From Reticulitermes speratus (Eukaryota > Arthropoda > Insecta > Blattodea > Rhinotermitidae), in assembly GCA_021186555.1 (NCBI GenBank), contig JAJKFL010000005.1, positions 21,640,635 through 21,704,634 of the forward strand: a stretch of 64,000 bases of DNA, read 5' to 3'. The notes beneath the pieces were generated by a model. The model was not told the origin of the DNA. It was given only the letters and a program-made list of their open reading frames with translations, and searched no databases. Every line of letters starts with the position of its first letter. The first letter of the stretch is position 1. Both the position numbers and the translations under genes were made by a program. Below are positions 24,421 to 36,774 of this stretch, piece after piece.

Positions 24421-25924
24421 TTTAATTTGTATGATAATGGTAATTATAACGTGCTTACTGAATACCGAAGCATGAAAAAGATTCTTAGTTGGATTGTTTC
24501 AACTGAAGATACCGCATACCTTATTTCTTGATCACACCTTTGTTTTCATCCCAAACTGTGAACTCATTCACGGCCTTTCCTTGAAGATGTACGATTAATC
24601 CGTTTAAGTAGCTGAAAATATTAGCTATATAAGCCAATTACGGATTCCGATCTTCTGGAGTGCGACGCGGCATTTCTGGCTAAGTGACTGAAGATGACAG
24701 CAATGCTTTCTTTTGAAAGGCTGAGAGACACCGAAAGACGCCTTGTCACATCCCACAAGATCAGATTCTTCACTTACACCGCTGTGAACAGCTCAAAACT
24801 TTTAAATGCCAGTTTACTTAGCCACGATGTCAGCAAACTATGTGAGGTGGTTCTGGAATATTGCAGGCGTTCATTGGAGTGTTCCTGCCAAAATTTGTTT
24901 TAGGAAGTTGGGGTGGGGGAAACTATCGTCTACAAGTTAAGAGTCTGGAATTCCTTTCTGTTAAGAAATTAAGTCTTACAGCTCGAATAATACTGAAAAC
25001 CACAAATGTTTCCAAGTGACTATTCTGAAATATGTATACAGTATAACAACATATTCTTGCCTCTCACCATAAACAGTTTTAAAACTTTATGTTGGAGTCT
25101 CTTGCACGATAGTTTTCCAAATTACCAAAATTCGTAGGCTCTTCTTTCATCTCCTAACACGTTGTACTTTTCACTTTAAATTTCAACACCTACTTGCAAC
25201 TAGCTTCCAATCTTAGAAGATTTGGAGTCATTATTTGGTCCCATTATATAAGTACTTAAGGAATAGATGGGGCATATAGGTTTTACCGTACATGCAGTGT
25301 GGAACAGACTACTGTGGACAGTTGTTCTAAAATTTAGTGTTGTTGAGAGCAAGGAAAATGTCATATTAAATGAAAAGTTAAGATCTGTATGCGTCTGCTG
25401 CAATTCTACATGTGGCAACTCATTTGTATCTATTTAAATTTGTTCTTGATTAACGCGTGTTGTTGCAGAAGTACATCTATTTCCATAGCGGAAATCAACT
25501 GAATTATGTAGCGAGCTTGCATTTCTTAAAAGGTGGCAGAATGTGAAGCAAGCATTTGACCGAAATAAATTCAGTGTTTCCCACTGACAAACATGTAGAC
25601 TGTAACCAGTTTTTGGTATTATGTTAAGGCTACATAGAATAATAAAGTATTATTTCTTATTAGTTGTTCCCTTATTGGACTTAATCTTCATTTACTGCTG
25701 ACATACATCTTTTTGTTAAAAATAATTTTTTTTTATTGCTGGCGATAATTTTGAGCTGGGATTGAAATGAATTAGTAAGCAAATAATTTTCTGGAATTCT
25801 GGGTAGGGGGTGAAATTACTGATAAAAGTGATTTCAATTTTGGCAGTAAATGCCATAGTTTTGAAGCCATTCTCGTGGCGCATAATCTTACATTATTTTT
25901 ATTTCAGGTTATTAATCTTTAACT
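24421..25924. other. no gene recognised
   Basis: Nothing recognisable is seen. The open frame at 24694-24903 has no family motif. Confidence 0.4.
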
Positions 25925-26185
25925 GCCAATCCCAGTAGCTGCGCGGTCTAAGGAGTGGATATGCAGACATTCGCTTGCTGGGATTGCGGGTTCGAATCCC
26001 GTCGGGGGCATGGACGTCTGTCTCTTATGGGTGTTGGGTGTTGTCAGGTAGAGGTCTCTGCGTCGGGCTGATCCCTCGTCCAGAGAAGTCCTACCGAGTG
26101 TGGTGTGTCTGAGTGTGATTGTGAAGCCTAGGTAATGAGGAGGCCCTGGCCCAATAGAGGTTGTTGCGCCATTAAAAAAAATCTG
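25925..26185 (+). mobile_element. tRNA-derived SINE, family B
   Basis: The head reads CAATCCCAGTAGCTGCGCGG with a GGTTCGAATCCCG box B, then the family B body (GTAGAGGTCTCTGCG, GAAGTCCTACCGAGTGTGG) and an A tract near 26176. No clean target duplication was found. It lies about 570 bp upstream of another copy in the same orientation. Confidence 0.85.
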
Positions 26186-26757
26186 TACGTCGAGTAATCT
26201 TATGAATTTGCAGAACATGATTCCAGTATTAAGTCTTATGTTGAGCATTATAGGTATAAAATTTTATATGAAGAAAAATTGTTTGAGAAAATTAATAAGA
26301 TATATTTTAAGTTTACGTAAATTAGATTTGTATTTGATGATTACGAAGAAGAATTAAATTTGCCAACGTTTACTAGAGACTCTTAAAACCGGTTTCAATC
26401 GAAGCCGTTTTGGGGTTTGAAGATGCGACAGGTGTATTTTCACATGGAGAAGAACGGAAAGGCAACGTCTGTATGCATTTGTTTCGTAAGCTTTGTACAA
26501 GCAAAGCACAACAATTTATTGGAATAGTTGGTTGATAAGTGAGTTAGCGTCAAACACGATTCTATGTTTAATACGTAACAATAAGCTACATTCAGCCCTG
26601 ACGGACCGTCATCAGGCTATGTATTTAAATTACAAAAAGGAAGATAAATTTGTAAACACCACATGTATGCAGTTCACGTGAGAGCTATGGAAGTATATGT
26701 TGGCATTACATTTTAAGACCTTTCTCTTCATTTTCTTATACCGATTGATGTTAATAG

Positions 26758-27017
26758 CCGATCCCAGTGGCCGTGCGGTCTAAGGCGTGGGTCTGCGGCC
26801 GCTCTCTTACTAGGATTGTGGGTTTGAATCCCACCGGGGGCATGGATGTCTGTCTCTTGTGAGTGTTGTGTGTTGTCAGGTAGAGGTCTCTGCGACGAGC
26901 TGGTCCCTCGTCCAGAGGAGTCCTACCGAGTGTGATGTGTCTAAAAGTGTGACCGAGAAGCCTCGAAAAACGAGGAGGCCTAAGCCCCTGGGGGCTGTCG
27001 AGCTATAGGAAAAAAAA
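26758..27017 (+). mobile_element. tRNA-derived SINE, family B, full copy
   Basis: A complete copy: the head CGATCCCAGTGGCCGTGCGG, box B GGTTTGAATCCC, the body and an A tract. A 13 bp flanking direct repeat TTGAYGTTAATAG (26745-26757 and 27018-27030) has one mismatch, so the insertion is moderately old. This copy defines the full 5' end that is missing from the copy at 13790-14030. Confidence 0.9.
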
Positions 27018-27030
27018 TTGACGTTAATAG

Positions 27031-27662
27031 GCTTGATTGGCTGTAATTAATTTAACGGAAGACATACCGTTGTGTTTATATATTTAATTGGTTCATTAGT
27101 GATTCACCGTCTGACGCCACTGTATGTATATTACGTAACAATAGGCTACATGTGTTTGACGGTGACTCAGTTAATCAACACAACGGGATATCTTCTTATA
27201 ATTTAAGTTAATTTACTCTTTCTGCTCCTAAAAGCTTCTTTTCACGACGGAAGTAAGCACTGAGAATAGAGCTACAATATGTCACCAACAGGTGAGCATC
27301 AGGTCCCTAAAGTTTTCAACATTTTGCAAATAAGAGCCAGTGGTCGCTCCCAAGGGCATTCTTGACCTGTCTTCCGCGCAAGTGAAACTTCAGTGGCTAG
27401 GCCATTACGTAAGGCCCATTCTGGACATCGTGGGACTTGCTGAAGCCAGGCAAGTAGCAGCGTGAGGTTGGAGTTTTGACGTCTTCTTGCATAAGGTAGA
27501 GTTTTTGTTGGGTTTTTGCGACAATTAAACACAGAAGAAAATAGGACTAAAAGTTTTCAAAATGTGTTCTATGCGATTGTAAGCGATATATGTTGTACTG
27601 TTAAATGAGCAAGACATAAGATTCAGGATAAAAACCAATGAAAAACTGTGAACACACGTAAG
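27031..27662. other. no gene recognised
   Basis: No gene. A diverged duplicate of about 70 bp around ACGTAACAATARGCTACAT occurs here (about 27087-27160) and at about 26528-26600. Confidence 0.4.
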
Positions 27663-27664
27663 TA

Positions 27665-28830
27665 CAGTTGAGTCCCGATTATCAGACTTTGTCTGTCAGA
27701 TCTGCTTTGTTGCTGTAATGTGGTATTACATTTTTCAACATTTATTTTACAAAATTCGTTGTATTTTATCAATAATCAACTCAGCTTTTAAAGGAAAGAA
27801 TTACATCTCCTACCACGTTTGTGTCTGTAACTTTCAATTCTCTATGTTCGTATCCTTACGCTGTATACATTCCACATTTTATGTGTGTATTCATTGTCAG
27901 ATACTGGCTTCGATTACATGAGTGTAGTTGCGCTCTGTTTTTTATGTGAAGTTATTATGTCTCGCATTTTAGTCCCTTAAATATGTAATTCCAACAGCCC
28001 TTCCAGTTTGCCACAGTAGCCACAAGAGTGATTTTATGTGCTCAAACTTTTCGAAGGTGATTTGTTGCCGAGTTTGTCCCTTCAGTGGACAGAAATTTAA
28101 ATAAAAGCATCAAAATAAAACATTTCTTATTACTGACAATACATCTTCTCTTCCTAATGAAAATTAATTGAAGAGTGGAGAAACGAGAGCGATTTTTATA
28201 CTACCAAATGGTGTATCATTGTGTCAATCTGTGGACCAAGGTGTCGTTGATATGCTGAAGAAGAAATGTCGGCGTTGACTTCCTCAATCACTGACAGAAA
28301 TACTGATAAAAGGGGGGAACATATTACAAAATTTGGAGGAAAGATCCTGAAAGATACTTACTGGACAGTCCAAAACTTGGGAGGGAATAGTTGAAAAACA
28401 GTGTTGCGATCGTGGAGAAAGTTATTTCGAGAAGAAGGGAAAGAAGTTGAAGCTAAATCGGCAGAGGAAACATCGGGAAGAAAATAGACGAAATCATGCT
28501 CCGTTATTAAACAGTATACTATCCTGTGAAAGTGTGAATAATAATGACATAATAAGAATGAGTTAATCAAGATGAAGAACAGCAACTGACTGACAGCGAC
28601 AGAATAGATCGCGTGAGTCTTGCTGGCGACGGCCGTGTAGATACGGCGTAATAACGGAGAAGAAAACTTTGAGCGAGCGAGTCGCCGTGGGGGACAGAAG
28701 GCTACTGAGACCTCACTTGCGTACATTGAAGTACAAAGGAAGGCGACCGCGACAGACTGACAACTTTTGAGGCATTGGTTTAACCTTGCTGCAAAGGAAA
28801 TAAGGAAGACCAAAACACGAATACATATTG
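27665..28830 (+). mobile_element. Tigger-like DNA transposon, decayed
   Basis: The left end CAGTTGAGTCCCGATTATCA preceded by TA (27663-27664) matches Tigger-type terminal repeats. A broken Tigger transposase follows from about 28050. No matching right end (inverse of GTCCCGATTATC) was found, so the right boundary is set by the last recognisable coding sequence. The element is degraded and inactive. Confidence 0.65.
28050..28825 (+). pseudogene. Tigger (DDE_1) transposase remnant
   Basis: The plus strand reads IFILPNGVSLCQSVDQGVVD followed by MLKKKCRR, which is the family motif LPPN-T-L-QP-DQGV-E downstream of the second catalytic residue. It continues with KTWEGIVEKQCC and, after gaps, TSLAYIEVQRKATATD and HWFNLAAKEIRK, the C-terminal helical tail of the family. 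Several stops interrupt it, and the N-terminal CENP-B-like DNA-binding part is not seen. The 151-residue frame on the opposite strand (28358-28813) is a shadow of this sequence. Confidence 0.75.
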
Positions 28831-30027
28831 CTCATTTCTTTAAAAAATATTAGGTACTTATATGTGTGTGAGATATCTATTTGTTTGCTTTACTGCACGT
28901 TCTTCATAATTTAAAAATAAATTTTGTTATACGGCCACACTAAATTTATATTTAACCATATTCTTTGCATTATTCTTCCATATTAAATGACATTTCCAAT
29001 TACCTGTCCGTTTAGGTCAGTAATGGTTGCGATAAACGTAACCAAGGTAACGACAGAACCTGGTTTGTGAGTGACGTCACTGCCGGTTACCAAGTTATGC
29101 ACGCGAAAACAAAATGGTTGTGAGTGACGTCACACACAGATTTTTAAGGTAATACGGATGGATATTGTGTTGCCGCATCATAAGGTTATGCCATGTCAAG
29201 TACCTTATGACAAGCCTCTTCTTTGTAACAACCAAAATACTTGCGTCAGCAACCGTTACTTATATCTATATGTTCCTGTCGATGGTGTGGTGTCATAATT
29301 GTAGTTAGTTTTTAATATCTTGGACATACATATTTCGGAAGCTTATTTTATTTTTTATTTATTTATTTATTTATGGTTTAGTTGAAGACGTTGCAGTAAC
29401 TTAGGCTGTGCAGCGATGAACGTACGGACGATTACTGAACAATATTGTTAAATTAATGCGGAAGGAAGCAGTCTTAACCATGGATGATATACCACCCCGA
29501 TATTTATAATTCACTCTTGTTCTCTCCGGAAACACTAAGCATAACCCATAGAATTGAAAAAATGTCATTGAGTGAACTCAGAAAACGGGAAAGTTGTTGA
29601 TGCCTACATCTTTGTTTGAAATTGTTTGTACGTTAATAGTAAGAAAGTGTCCACATATGAATATTTGTGGTTATGTGTAAAATACAGTTAAAGTTTGAAA
29701 TAAAACATATTGCCAAATATTGGAAATGAACAGAAAATATTTTATTTTACTGGATTATTTTTCAGCTGTTGAATAACAAAACAAGAATTCGCGAGACTGC
29801 ACAAATATATTTTTATTCTGTAAAGTGTTTTTATATAATGGTTTCATTATTGTTCCATTATGCCGTAGTTTCGTAGCATGTACTTTGGAGGTGTAGATCT
29901 AACAGCAACCGATAATTAGCCCAAGTTTCAATGGTTGTGGCCGCCGCTGTAATAGCTATGATAAAGAGGAACAAAAGATACAATTTAATGTACACTGCAA
30001 ATATTAGATAATGGTGTAACATGCGAT
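28831..30027. other. no gene; paired TGACGTCA sites
   Basis: No gene. Two copies of TGAGTGACGTCAC (TGACGTCA at 29072-29079 and 29125-29132) lie 53 bp apart in similar flanking sequence. They match the cAMP response element palindrome but may only be part of a short duplicated block. Confidence 0.35.
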
Positions 30028-30093
30028 ATATCACTGATGTGTATTTGGACTGTTTCCATCGATGGAGAAAGTCCAAATACACGTCAGTGATAT
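30028..30093. repeat. 66 bp hairpin
   Basis: Arms ATATCACTGATGTGTATTTG / inverted relative run into AGTCC and enclose the 12 bp palindrome TCCATCGATGGA. The 24 bp outer arms differ at one position. It has no coding role. It may be a rho-type foldback relic of a transposable element or a local inverted duplication. Confidence 0.85.
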
Positions 30094-31066
30094 TCGTAAG
30101 ATACAGTTACTTTTTTCAACTTCTTCTAGATTGTCCATGGAAGCATTTACAAAAATATAGCTGCACAATTTCTTGTAAGCTTTAAAGGTTGAACACGTTA
30201 CACCGTTGAACTGAACTGTACTGTACTTTGATGGTGATGTGGGCAGCACAGCGGATGTATAGCAGTACCATCCATACATCCACGCAGCTGCAAGTTGGTT
30301 TAGGAAATTGGAAAACGTTTCCACTCTGCGCTCTGAATGATTGATGCTGTTATTCAATTGTTCCCCGTGCTGCCCCAGCAATTACCTCACAACAATTGCA
30401 TCCACATTCAGAGCCAAAGTTAGGTCAATAACGAACAGTATAGCATGTTGTAATTGACCCACCCAATTCACAAAGGAACCTCATCTTCTACCTGGGTCGC
30501 TGCAGTCAGTCCCCAGACTACTACATCCACCGTTCATTCATATCCTGCAGTTTTGAACATGTGGCGTCACTATATAAATTACTCTGCATCGTTTGCGTGT
30601 TATCAGCTGCGCTTTGTTGTAGAAAATGAGTTGGATTTGAACCACAATCTGATTTATCTCTTTTTTAAATTCCATTGTTTTTGCTTTCTACAAAATTAAT
30701 GCACGCGTCAATTATATTAGTAATTTATAAAGCATATATCACAATTACCCTCATAATATCGTTAGGATGGTTAAATAAAGGGCGAAGAAATCGACGAGAT
30801 ATGTAGTATGCATGGACAAAATGAGAAGTGCATATAAATTGATGTGGGATAAACCTCTGTGGAAGAGACCATTTACGTAATCTTAGGTTTAGACTGGAAG
30901 AAATGGATTTTGAATAAGCATGAAGTGAACTACTTAAGATTCTGCAACATACATTTATGACGACGTTGGTGATCGCGAAGACACCGTGGAGGGAAATTTA
31001 TTATCACCTAAGGAAATACGAATTTCTTAATAGTAGTCTTATTGAGAAATGGGGTTACGTAATACA
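30094..31066. other. no gene recognised
   Basis: No gene or repeat family is recognised between the hairpin and SINE B. Confidence 0.35.
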
Positions 31067-31072
31067 TTTTTT

Positions 31073-31318
31073 CTGTGGCACCACAGCCCTACTCAAGCCT
31101 AGGCCTGAAGTTTCGAGATCACACACATAGTTAGAAACACCACACTCTGTAGGACTCCCCTGAACGAGTGATCAGCCCGTCGCCGAGACTGTACCTGACA
31201 ACACACAACATTCACAAGAGGCAGACATCCATGCCCCCGGAGGGATTCGAACCAGCAATCCCAGCAAGCGAGTGGCCGCAAACCTACGCCTTAGACCCCG
31301 TGGCCACCGAGGATCGGC
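31073..31318 (-). mobile_element. tRNA-derived SINE, family B
   Basis: Minus-strand copy with a T run on the left (its A tail), the body (AGGACTCCCCTGAACGAG), the box B complement GGGATTCGAACC and a complete head ending GGATCGGC. No target duplication could be seen. The 94-residue frame across it is not a gene. Confidence 0.85.
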
Positions 31319-31596
31319 TATGTATTGCATACTCGATTAAAATTAGTAATTCGTGTTATATAATAAATATCACAACCCATATTACACATACACGCATTCT
31401 TTGTTTAAGTTCTATATTTTATGGTAGTGTAATTCTCATTCGAAGGCCATAGTTTTGGTAAGTTAATAGCGGCTTGTTGAAATACAAATAGGAGAAAGTT
31501 CTGATATCGTGTGTTCTTTCACAAAGCTGGCAATTTCTGAAATCGTATAGCTTTGTTAGCATGAGTAAATGAGTGTGGAACACTGGTGAATGATAT

Positions 31597-31740
31597 TAGC
31601 AGAGGAAAAATGAAGTAATCGGAGAAAGCTGGTCCCAGTGCCAGTTTGAACACCACAAATACCACATGGACTGACCATGAGTCGAGTCCGACCTTCGGAG
31701 TGACAGGCCATCGGCTAACCGCTTGCGTCGTGGCGGCGCC
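31597..31740 (-). mobile_element. SINE family C, truncated
   Basis: The minus strand carries the family C head and centre (plus-strand words TACCACATGGACTGACCATG, CCGACCTTCGGAGTGACAGG and CGGCTAACCGCTTGCG). The 3' half and tail are missing, and no target duplication is seen. Confidence 0.75.
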
Positions 31741-32065
31741 AAGTTCTGATTCTACTGATCTTTAATTTATACACATGTACGCCTACGTCTAAGCGAACAA
31801 CTCATTTGAATGTAGTAGGTACTGATCTAAATATTGTGTAGTTTAGCTTAAAACATCCGTTTCGCGAAATTTGATATATTTTTGTTATCTGACAGAATAC
31901 GTTTGGAACCAAAATACCTCAGGATTCATGACAACTTCGTGAAATATTGAAATTAATAGTCACCAAGTCTACTGCACAGGTCGTGCAAAGACCAGTTGAT
32001 ATTTCGTTCCTACGTAAGCCAGCTTCTAGTTTCTGCAGTGAAGAGTTCAGTTTTGTTTATGAGTT

Positions 32066-32154
32066 TCGTCGTCGTCGTCGTCATCATCATCATCATCATC
32101 ATCGTCATCATCATCATCATCATCATCATCATCACTATTTTCGACGACGACGAC
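32066..32154. repeat. compound trinucleotide microsatellite
   Basis: A CGT run passes into CAT/ATC repeats and ends with a GAC run, so the two outer runs are inverse complements (TCGTCGTCGTCG and CGACGACGACGA) and could form a stem. The poly-His and poly-Ile frames over it are artefacts. Confidence 0.95.
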
Positions 32155-32351
32155 AAAATCCAAAACAACAATAGCAACGTAAATTAAGCTCTTAGCCTGT
32201 TTCCATTAAAGGTTTAAAATCGTTTTGATGTGATGTCAATAGCATATAGTGTCTTTGTGTTCGCATTTTTAGGGCAGTCTCGTATCTTTTTACATCTGTC
32301 CAACAGTTCTAGTAATTTGCCTTCAAGTTTAATTTTTTATTTGTATAGTAG

Positions 32352-32452
32352 TTTAGTGCCAGGGTTAAAGAAAGAGTAGAGCTATACCTCTATTCCCCCT
32401 TTGGGCCTTCATGGCCTGTTCTAGGGAGAACTCTACCTTTTACCTTTATCTA
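32352..32452 (+). mobile_element. SINE family D, 3' end only
   Basis: The sequence GGGTTAAAGAAAGAGTAGAG followed by CTATACCTCTATTCC and GGGCCTTCATGGCC matches the 3' third of the full family D copy at 16090-16332, ending in TTTTACCTTTATC. It is 5' truncated. Confidence 0.8.
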
Positions 32453-32546
32453 GGAGTATTTTATTTCATATACTTCTCCAATACCTTCGTTACACCTACG
32501 AGTGTGTTTTAGGCTATAGGACCCACCCAGCCTACTATTCAATCAG

Positions 32547-32645
32547 TACCGGGGGTAAAGCGGACGGGACGTGAAGTTGATCACTGACCTCCATTTAATG
32601 TCAAGGTTAAGAATGAGTGGATCTACACATTTACTCTTCCGATAT
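32547..32645 (+). mobile_element. SINE family D, central fragment
   Basis: GGGGGTAAAGCGGACGGGAC followed by GTGAAGTTGATCACTGACC is the diverged central module of family D. It lies in the same orientation about 95 bp beyond the 3' fragment, so the two are separate insertions or a rearranged copy. Confidence 0.6.
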
Positions 32646-33204
32646 GCATATTCACGGCGTGTTTTACTTTTACCCTTTTCACATCTAAAATCCTTTATTT
32701 CTGTACGTCGCTACTTTCTAAGTCGTTCTTTTATTAAGGTTATTTATGTGTATCCTCAGGTGACAGCTCTGGGGAAACACTGAGGTAATTTTCACGTGAA
32801 TACAATAAGCTTATTGGCCACTGAAAATAAAGAGCGGAACATGTAAACAGTTTTCAAAAATATGTTTCTTCTCTGCTGCAAGAGACGTAAATGATAAAGC
32901 TGGCTGCCAAACAGTTCATTCTGTACTACGGAAAATGGTGAAAAAACTTTGCCGTGTAGTGGAGAAAAGGAAGAATATATTGACTACGTAGATGCTTAAT
33001 TTAAGCTCAAGGCTATAAGCAAAGAAGTATAACGTGCTAAAAACATTTCTTGGTCTGTGCCGTTATGAGCTGTATGCCTAAGGCCCACGGGTAGGGAGCC
33101 AAAAGGTACTGCTAATCTTAGTTCTGCATAAGGTGCATGGTCAGCTTAATGTTTGTACGTGCAGTAGTGTTCAGAGAGTAGGTTGTGTAGTCCACTTACT
33201 GACA
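32646..33204. other. no gene recognised
   Basis: Nothing recognisable is seen. Confidence 0.35.
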
Positions 33205-33297
33205 ATTCGGGAACGTCGGTAAACAATTACCACACGACGGCGCGTAATATCCCAGGAGAGCGCAGATCTCATCAACATCGTGGCGGAAGCCTGAAAT
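33205..33297 (-). repeat. dispersed repeat F, single arm
   Basis: On the minus strand this matches the left arm of the foldback at 43819-43975 (shared words GATGAGATCTGCGCTC, GATATTACGC and, just outside, TTTCAGGCTTCCGCC). Here the second arm is missing. Confidence 0.75.
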
Positions 33298-34049
33298 AAC
33301 GATAATTTCCGGTTTGGGCCGCATAAGAAGAATAAAACTTCCTCGAAGTTTCAGCAAACGTTGCAGTAGACATCTTCAGGGTGAGTCAGTCTGGGGGTTA
33401 TCGGAGAACACTAATGCAAGGACAACAGCATATTTGGTCGAACTTCTGGAAATATTTATTCCTCTACGTAGCTCAACGCCGGAAGCCATCCAAATAAACA
33501 TATTACCTTTATCTTGGTTTCCACCTTCAGACTAGACCGTGGCCCACCGAGCCTTCTGTTTAATGGGCACCTTGTGATAGAGCGTTAAATTTGTCACTTA
33601 CATCCTCCTAATACCAAGCTTAAAATACGCGAATATTTATCTCAAATTCTAGCGACAGGTTCGAGTTGAATACAGGAACACTTTACTTTATAGACCTAAA
33701 ATTTTCGTGACGCACTGTTGGAATTAGCTGGAAGTTGTAACAACATTTGCACCACAAAATACACGTGTATAGCCGTTATACAATCATAACTGGTTCGTGT
33801 GAAGTATATGATCCCTGCCTGGCGGTATTTATTATGCTGTTAGGACAGGCATCATTATGCGCAACACATAACAACATACAACAAATGTTGGAATCGGAGT
33901 GGGGTCCCAATACGTAGTATGAGTGATTCATAAATGAAGAAACATTTTATTATTAGCCACTTAATCACATCCATCAGCACATGCATTGAGAGTACACATG
34001 CAGGTAAAGTCATCTGTTAACATAAGTACTAGATCATGAAGTAGTATGG
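33298..34049. other. no gene recognised
   Basis: No gene or repeat family is recognised. Confidence 0.35.
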
Positions 34050-34180
34050 AGAAGTGGGATAATATTCCACTCATCCTTAACATCGGTACTGGATAGAGGT
34101 TAGTGGTTAGTGGAATATTTAACACAGGTTGTCCAGTCCGTATCCAATCACTACACCAGCTGACCAAGCCGTTGGATTTA
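34050..34180 (-). mobile_element. degenerate SINE family D-like fragment
   Basis: The order of words (TCCTTAACATCGGTACTGGA, then GAGGTTAGTGG, then TTGTCCAGTCCGTATC and CAGCTGACCAAGCC) follows the minus-strand family D copy at 16090-16332 with many changes. The relation is inferred by eye. Confidence 0.45.
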
Positions 34181-35254
34181 GAGTTTCACAGGTAGATTCG
34201 TACAAATATTTCTGCGGAATGTGTTATGAATTTACCTTTAACTGGCGAGTGTTTACCTTTCGGTTATTACGTTGTACATCCAGACTAAACTGTGGGTGCA
34301 CTCTTCCTTGAAGATGGGCAGTGTTCCATCTCGTCTGCACTGCGCTATTGATGGGCGAGAAGAAGGCAAGAGGGAGCTTCATGTGCTGTCTGACCGAAGG
34401 TATCGGCTTCCGTCACCTGTCAGCATGTCAGACTCGTGAAGCCGTCAGACGCATTCGTTCGTTAGATGGTTAAAACATGTTTTATGTCAAGAAAGTAACT
34501 GCAGGGTTGGGAAAATTATATAACAAGGTAGCCAGTAATTTGTGCCTGCTTCTTAGTAGATGCAATTTACCATGTTGATCAAGTCTTGGTTTTATGCGCA
34601 GGACACAACTGTGCAGCACGGATAGGAAGCAAAATTTAGACGGAAAACCTGAAAGTAATGACCTCTTGAGAGGTACACACGTAGGTATGAAGTGGAGGAT
34701 AATATTAAAACAGATCTTAACGAGGTAGGGTTTAAGATTATAGGCTGAATTCAGCTGGCCCAGGAGAGGGATATTGACGAACTCTTGTGAAGATTATTGG
34801 ATTTTCTGTTTCTATAATAGTCATAGGTGGAGAATTTATTGACCAGCTGAACTAATCTTTCCAAGAAGGATACCCGCCCCATGAAGTTAATTTCTACTTA
34901 CACCGAAGCTGCGAAGGAACGCGCCGCCGGTTTCCGTTAACTATTACCGTTAAGTGGGCCACTTATCTCTAAATCCCTTCTCTCCACTCTATGACAGAAG
35001 GAAGCGAACTTGCCTGAGAATCTAGACGCTGTGTTCCCTCTCTTACTGCTAAATCCCGAGCCTGACTGAAAAGGAAGTGAGAAGATTAAGGTACAGATTG
35101 GAATTGCAGGGTTACTTTAGGCTTTATATGTAATAACAGTTTGTTCTATATATTCTCTTAGTACATTTCGTTTTGTTCTTTATAGATATAAATAAATGAA
35201 AAGTCTGAAATTCCGTTTACTTTATTGACATATATGGTAACAGGTTATAATTAA
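34181..35254. other. no gene recognised
   Basis: No gene or repeat family is recognised. Confidence 0.35.
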
Positions 35255-35860
35255 TAAGTGATATATAGGCTACAGCGACTATATGTTTCGGCTATAAATA
35301 TAAATCCATTATCAAGGCAGTTGCAGGCACTTGATATCTTAAATCTAAGCACATTGGACGTAACGTAAAAAAGTATTAACTTGTAAATTATAATTTCTTT
35401 GACATTTAATATTTCCACAAGAAGTTCGTAAAATTTTTATAGTCGCATAATTAAATTAGTATAATTTCAATGAACTATGAATTTTGAGAGACTACAACAT
35501 GTATGAAATCTTAGAAAATTGTTTTAAGGAAATAAACTTTAAATAGTCACAAAAGTCAGTACTTCAAAGTGCATTTTGTGCTTCTCTGTCCAGCATACAA
35601 CCACAGGGTTTTATTATCTGAAGAAGAGTGGAATTATTATTCTGCCTTATGAGTACTGAGTTTTTGGATTTCGTTATTCCTATTGTCTGTGTTAATTTGT
35701 TTGCAGGTTTTACATGCGACTACAAAAATTTGACATATTGTGGCATATTGAGACGCAAAGAAATTGTCATCTAGAAGTTAATATTTTCATGCTTTATATT
35801 CAATGTGCTTAGATTGAAGATATAAACTCTTGAATTGACAGGCACAGTATATATCACTTA
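35255..35860. repeat. old inverted-repeat element
   Basis: The ends TAAGTGATATAT (35255-35266) and its exact inverse (35849-35860) enclose a second inverted pair around AATCTAAGCACATTG (about 35341-35355 and 35801-35815). On the minus strand at 35284-35325 the words CTTGATAATGG ... GCCGAAACATATA recall the PLE ribozyme end described further right. It may be an old foldback of that kind, but the decay is strong. Confidence 0.5.
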
Positions 35861-36774
35861 AAAAATATAACGTAATAATTTACATGTGAATATAATAGCT
35901 GTGTAAATAGGATTTCAGATTTGTAATGCATTTATAGCATATTTTACATATTACGAATTTATTTTAACAATGCCTCCACAGTACCATTGTACATTATCAG
36001 CCAGCGTGCATTCTGACCGCGTACTGTCCAACCTTTTTTTTATCGTTGTTGATGTATTGAATTTTCAAAGTGACGGTTCTTGCTATCAGTGAAACTATTT
36101 AACTTATTGATATTCTTGATTTCTATTGTAAATCCATTTCTTAGCACTTCGCATTTTTGTCAGTGCTCATTTATTTTTCGGTTTGATTGGGCTGTTCGTA
36201 ATGCACAATTTATTCAATACAAATACCCAATTCTATGTAACATTTTCCTTTACTTTAAAGATTTGTCAGTTGTGATGAAAATACAAATGAGAGGTACTTC
36301 TGTACGCGTTTGTGAAAGTAACATAATGTAGCAAGAAAAGATGAGGAAGAATTTGCTTTTGGTTTAGTTCTTACACCAGTGGCTCTCACTTAAAATTTTT
36401 ATGTGTCTGCATTGAATTTAATTTGTACCTAAATAATATAAGAACAAACATCAAACATATATTTTATGACTGCTTTTATTCAAAATTACAGTGATTTGGG
36501 ATGTCACGTCTTGTAGATCGGCAACAGTGGCGAATCCTAATCCGGAGGTAAAGTCTGGCGAAATAGTACAATTCCGCATTGTGTACTCTTCCGCTAAACC
36601 TTAACTCAGCTACAGGATTAGCCACTGATTGGCAGATAGGTAACAATACTTGAGGAATTTGCTGTTACCCTATTCAAGGTAGAAGAGGTACGGAGGCAGC
36701 AGGCTTCTTTGAAACTCCTTTACATATTAACAAAAATACAACGTGTCACATCACAGAAGGCAGTATTGTTAATA
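35861..36774. other. no gene recognised
   Basis: No gene. A weak inverted pair (CAGTGGCGAATCCTAATCC at 36525 and its diverged inverse near 36630) may be a MITE remnant. Confidence 0.35.

Noticed and set aside
26390-26430. GAAACCGG word on the minus strand, as in type I ribozymes
   Set aside because: The first core block is missing at the right distance, and no arm or PLE end is near.
28358-28813. 151-residue minus-strand frame, the second longest after the reverse transcriptase and zinc-finger frames
   Set aside because: It lies opposite a recognisable, broken Tigger transposase read on the plus strand, so it is an antisense shadow.
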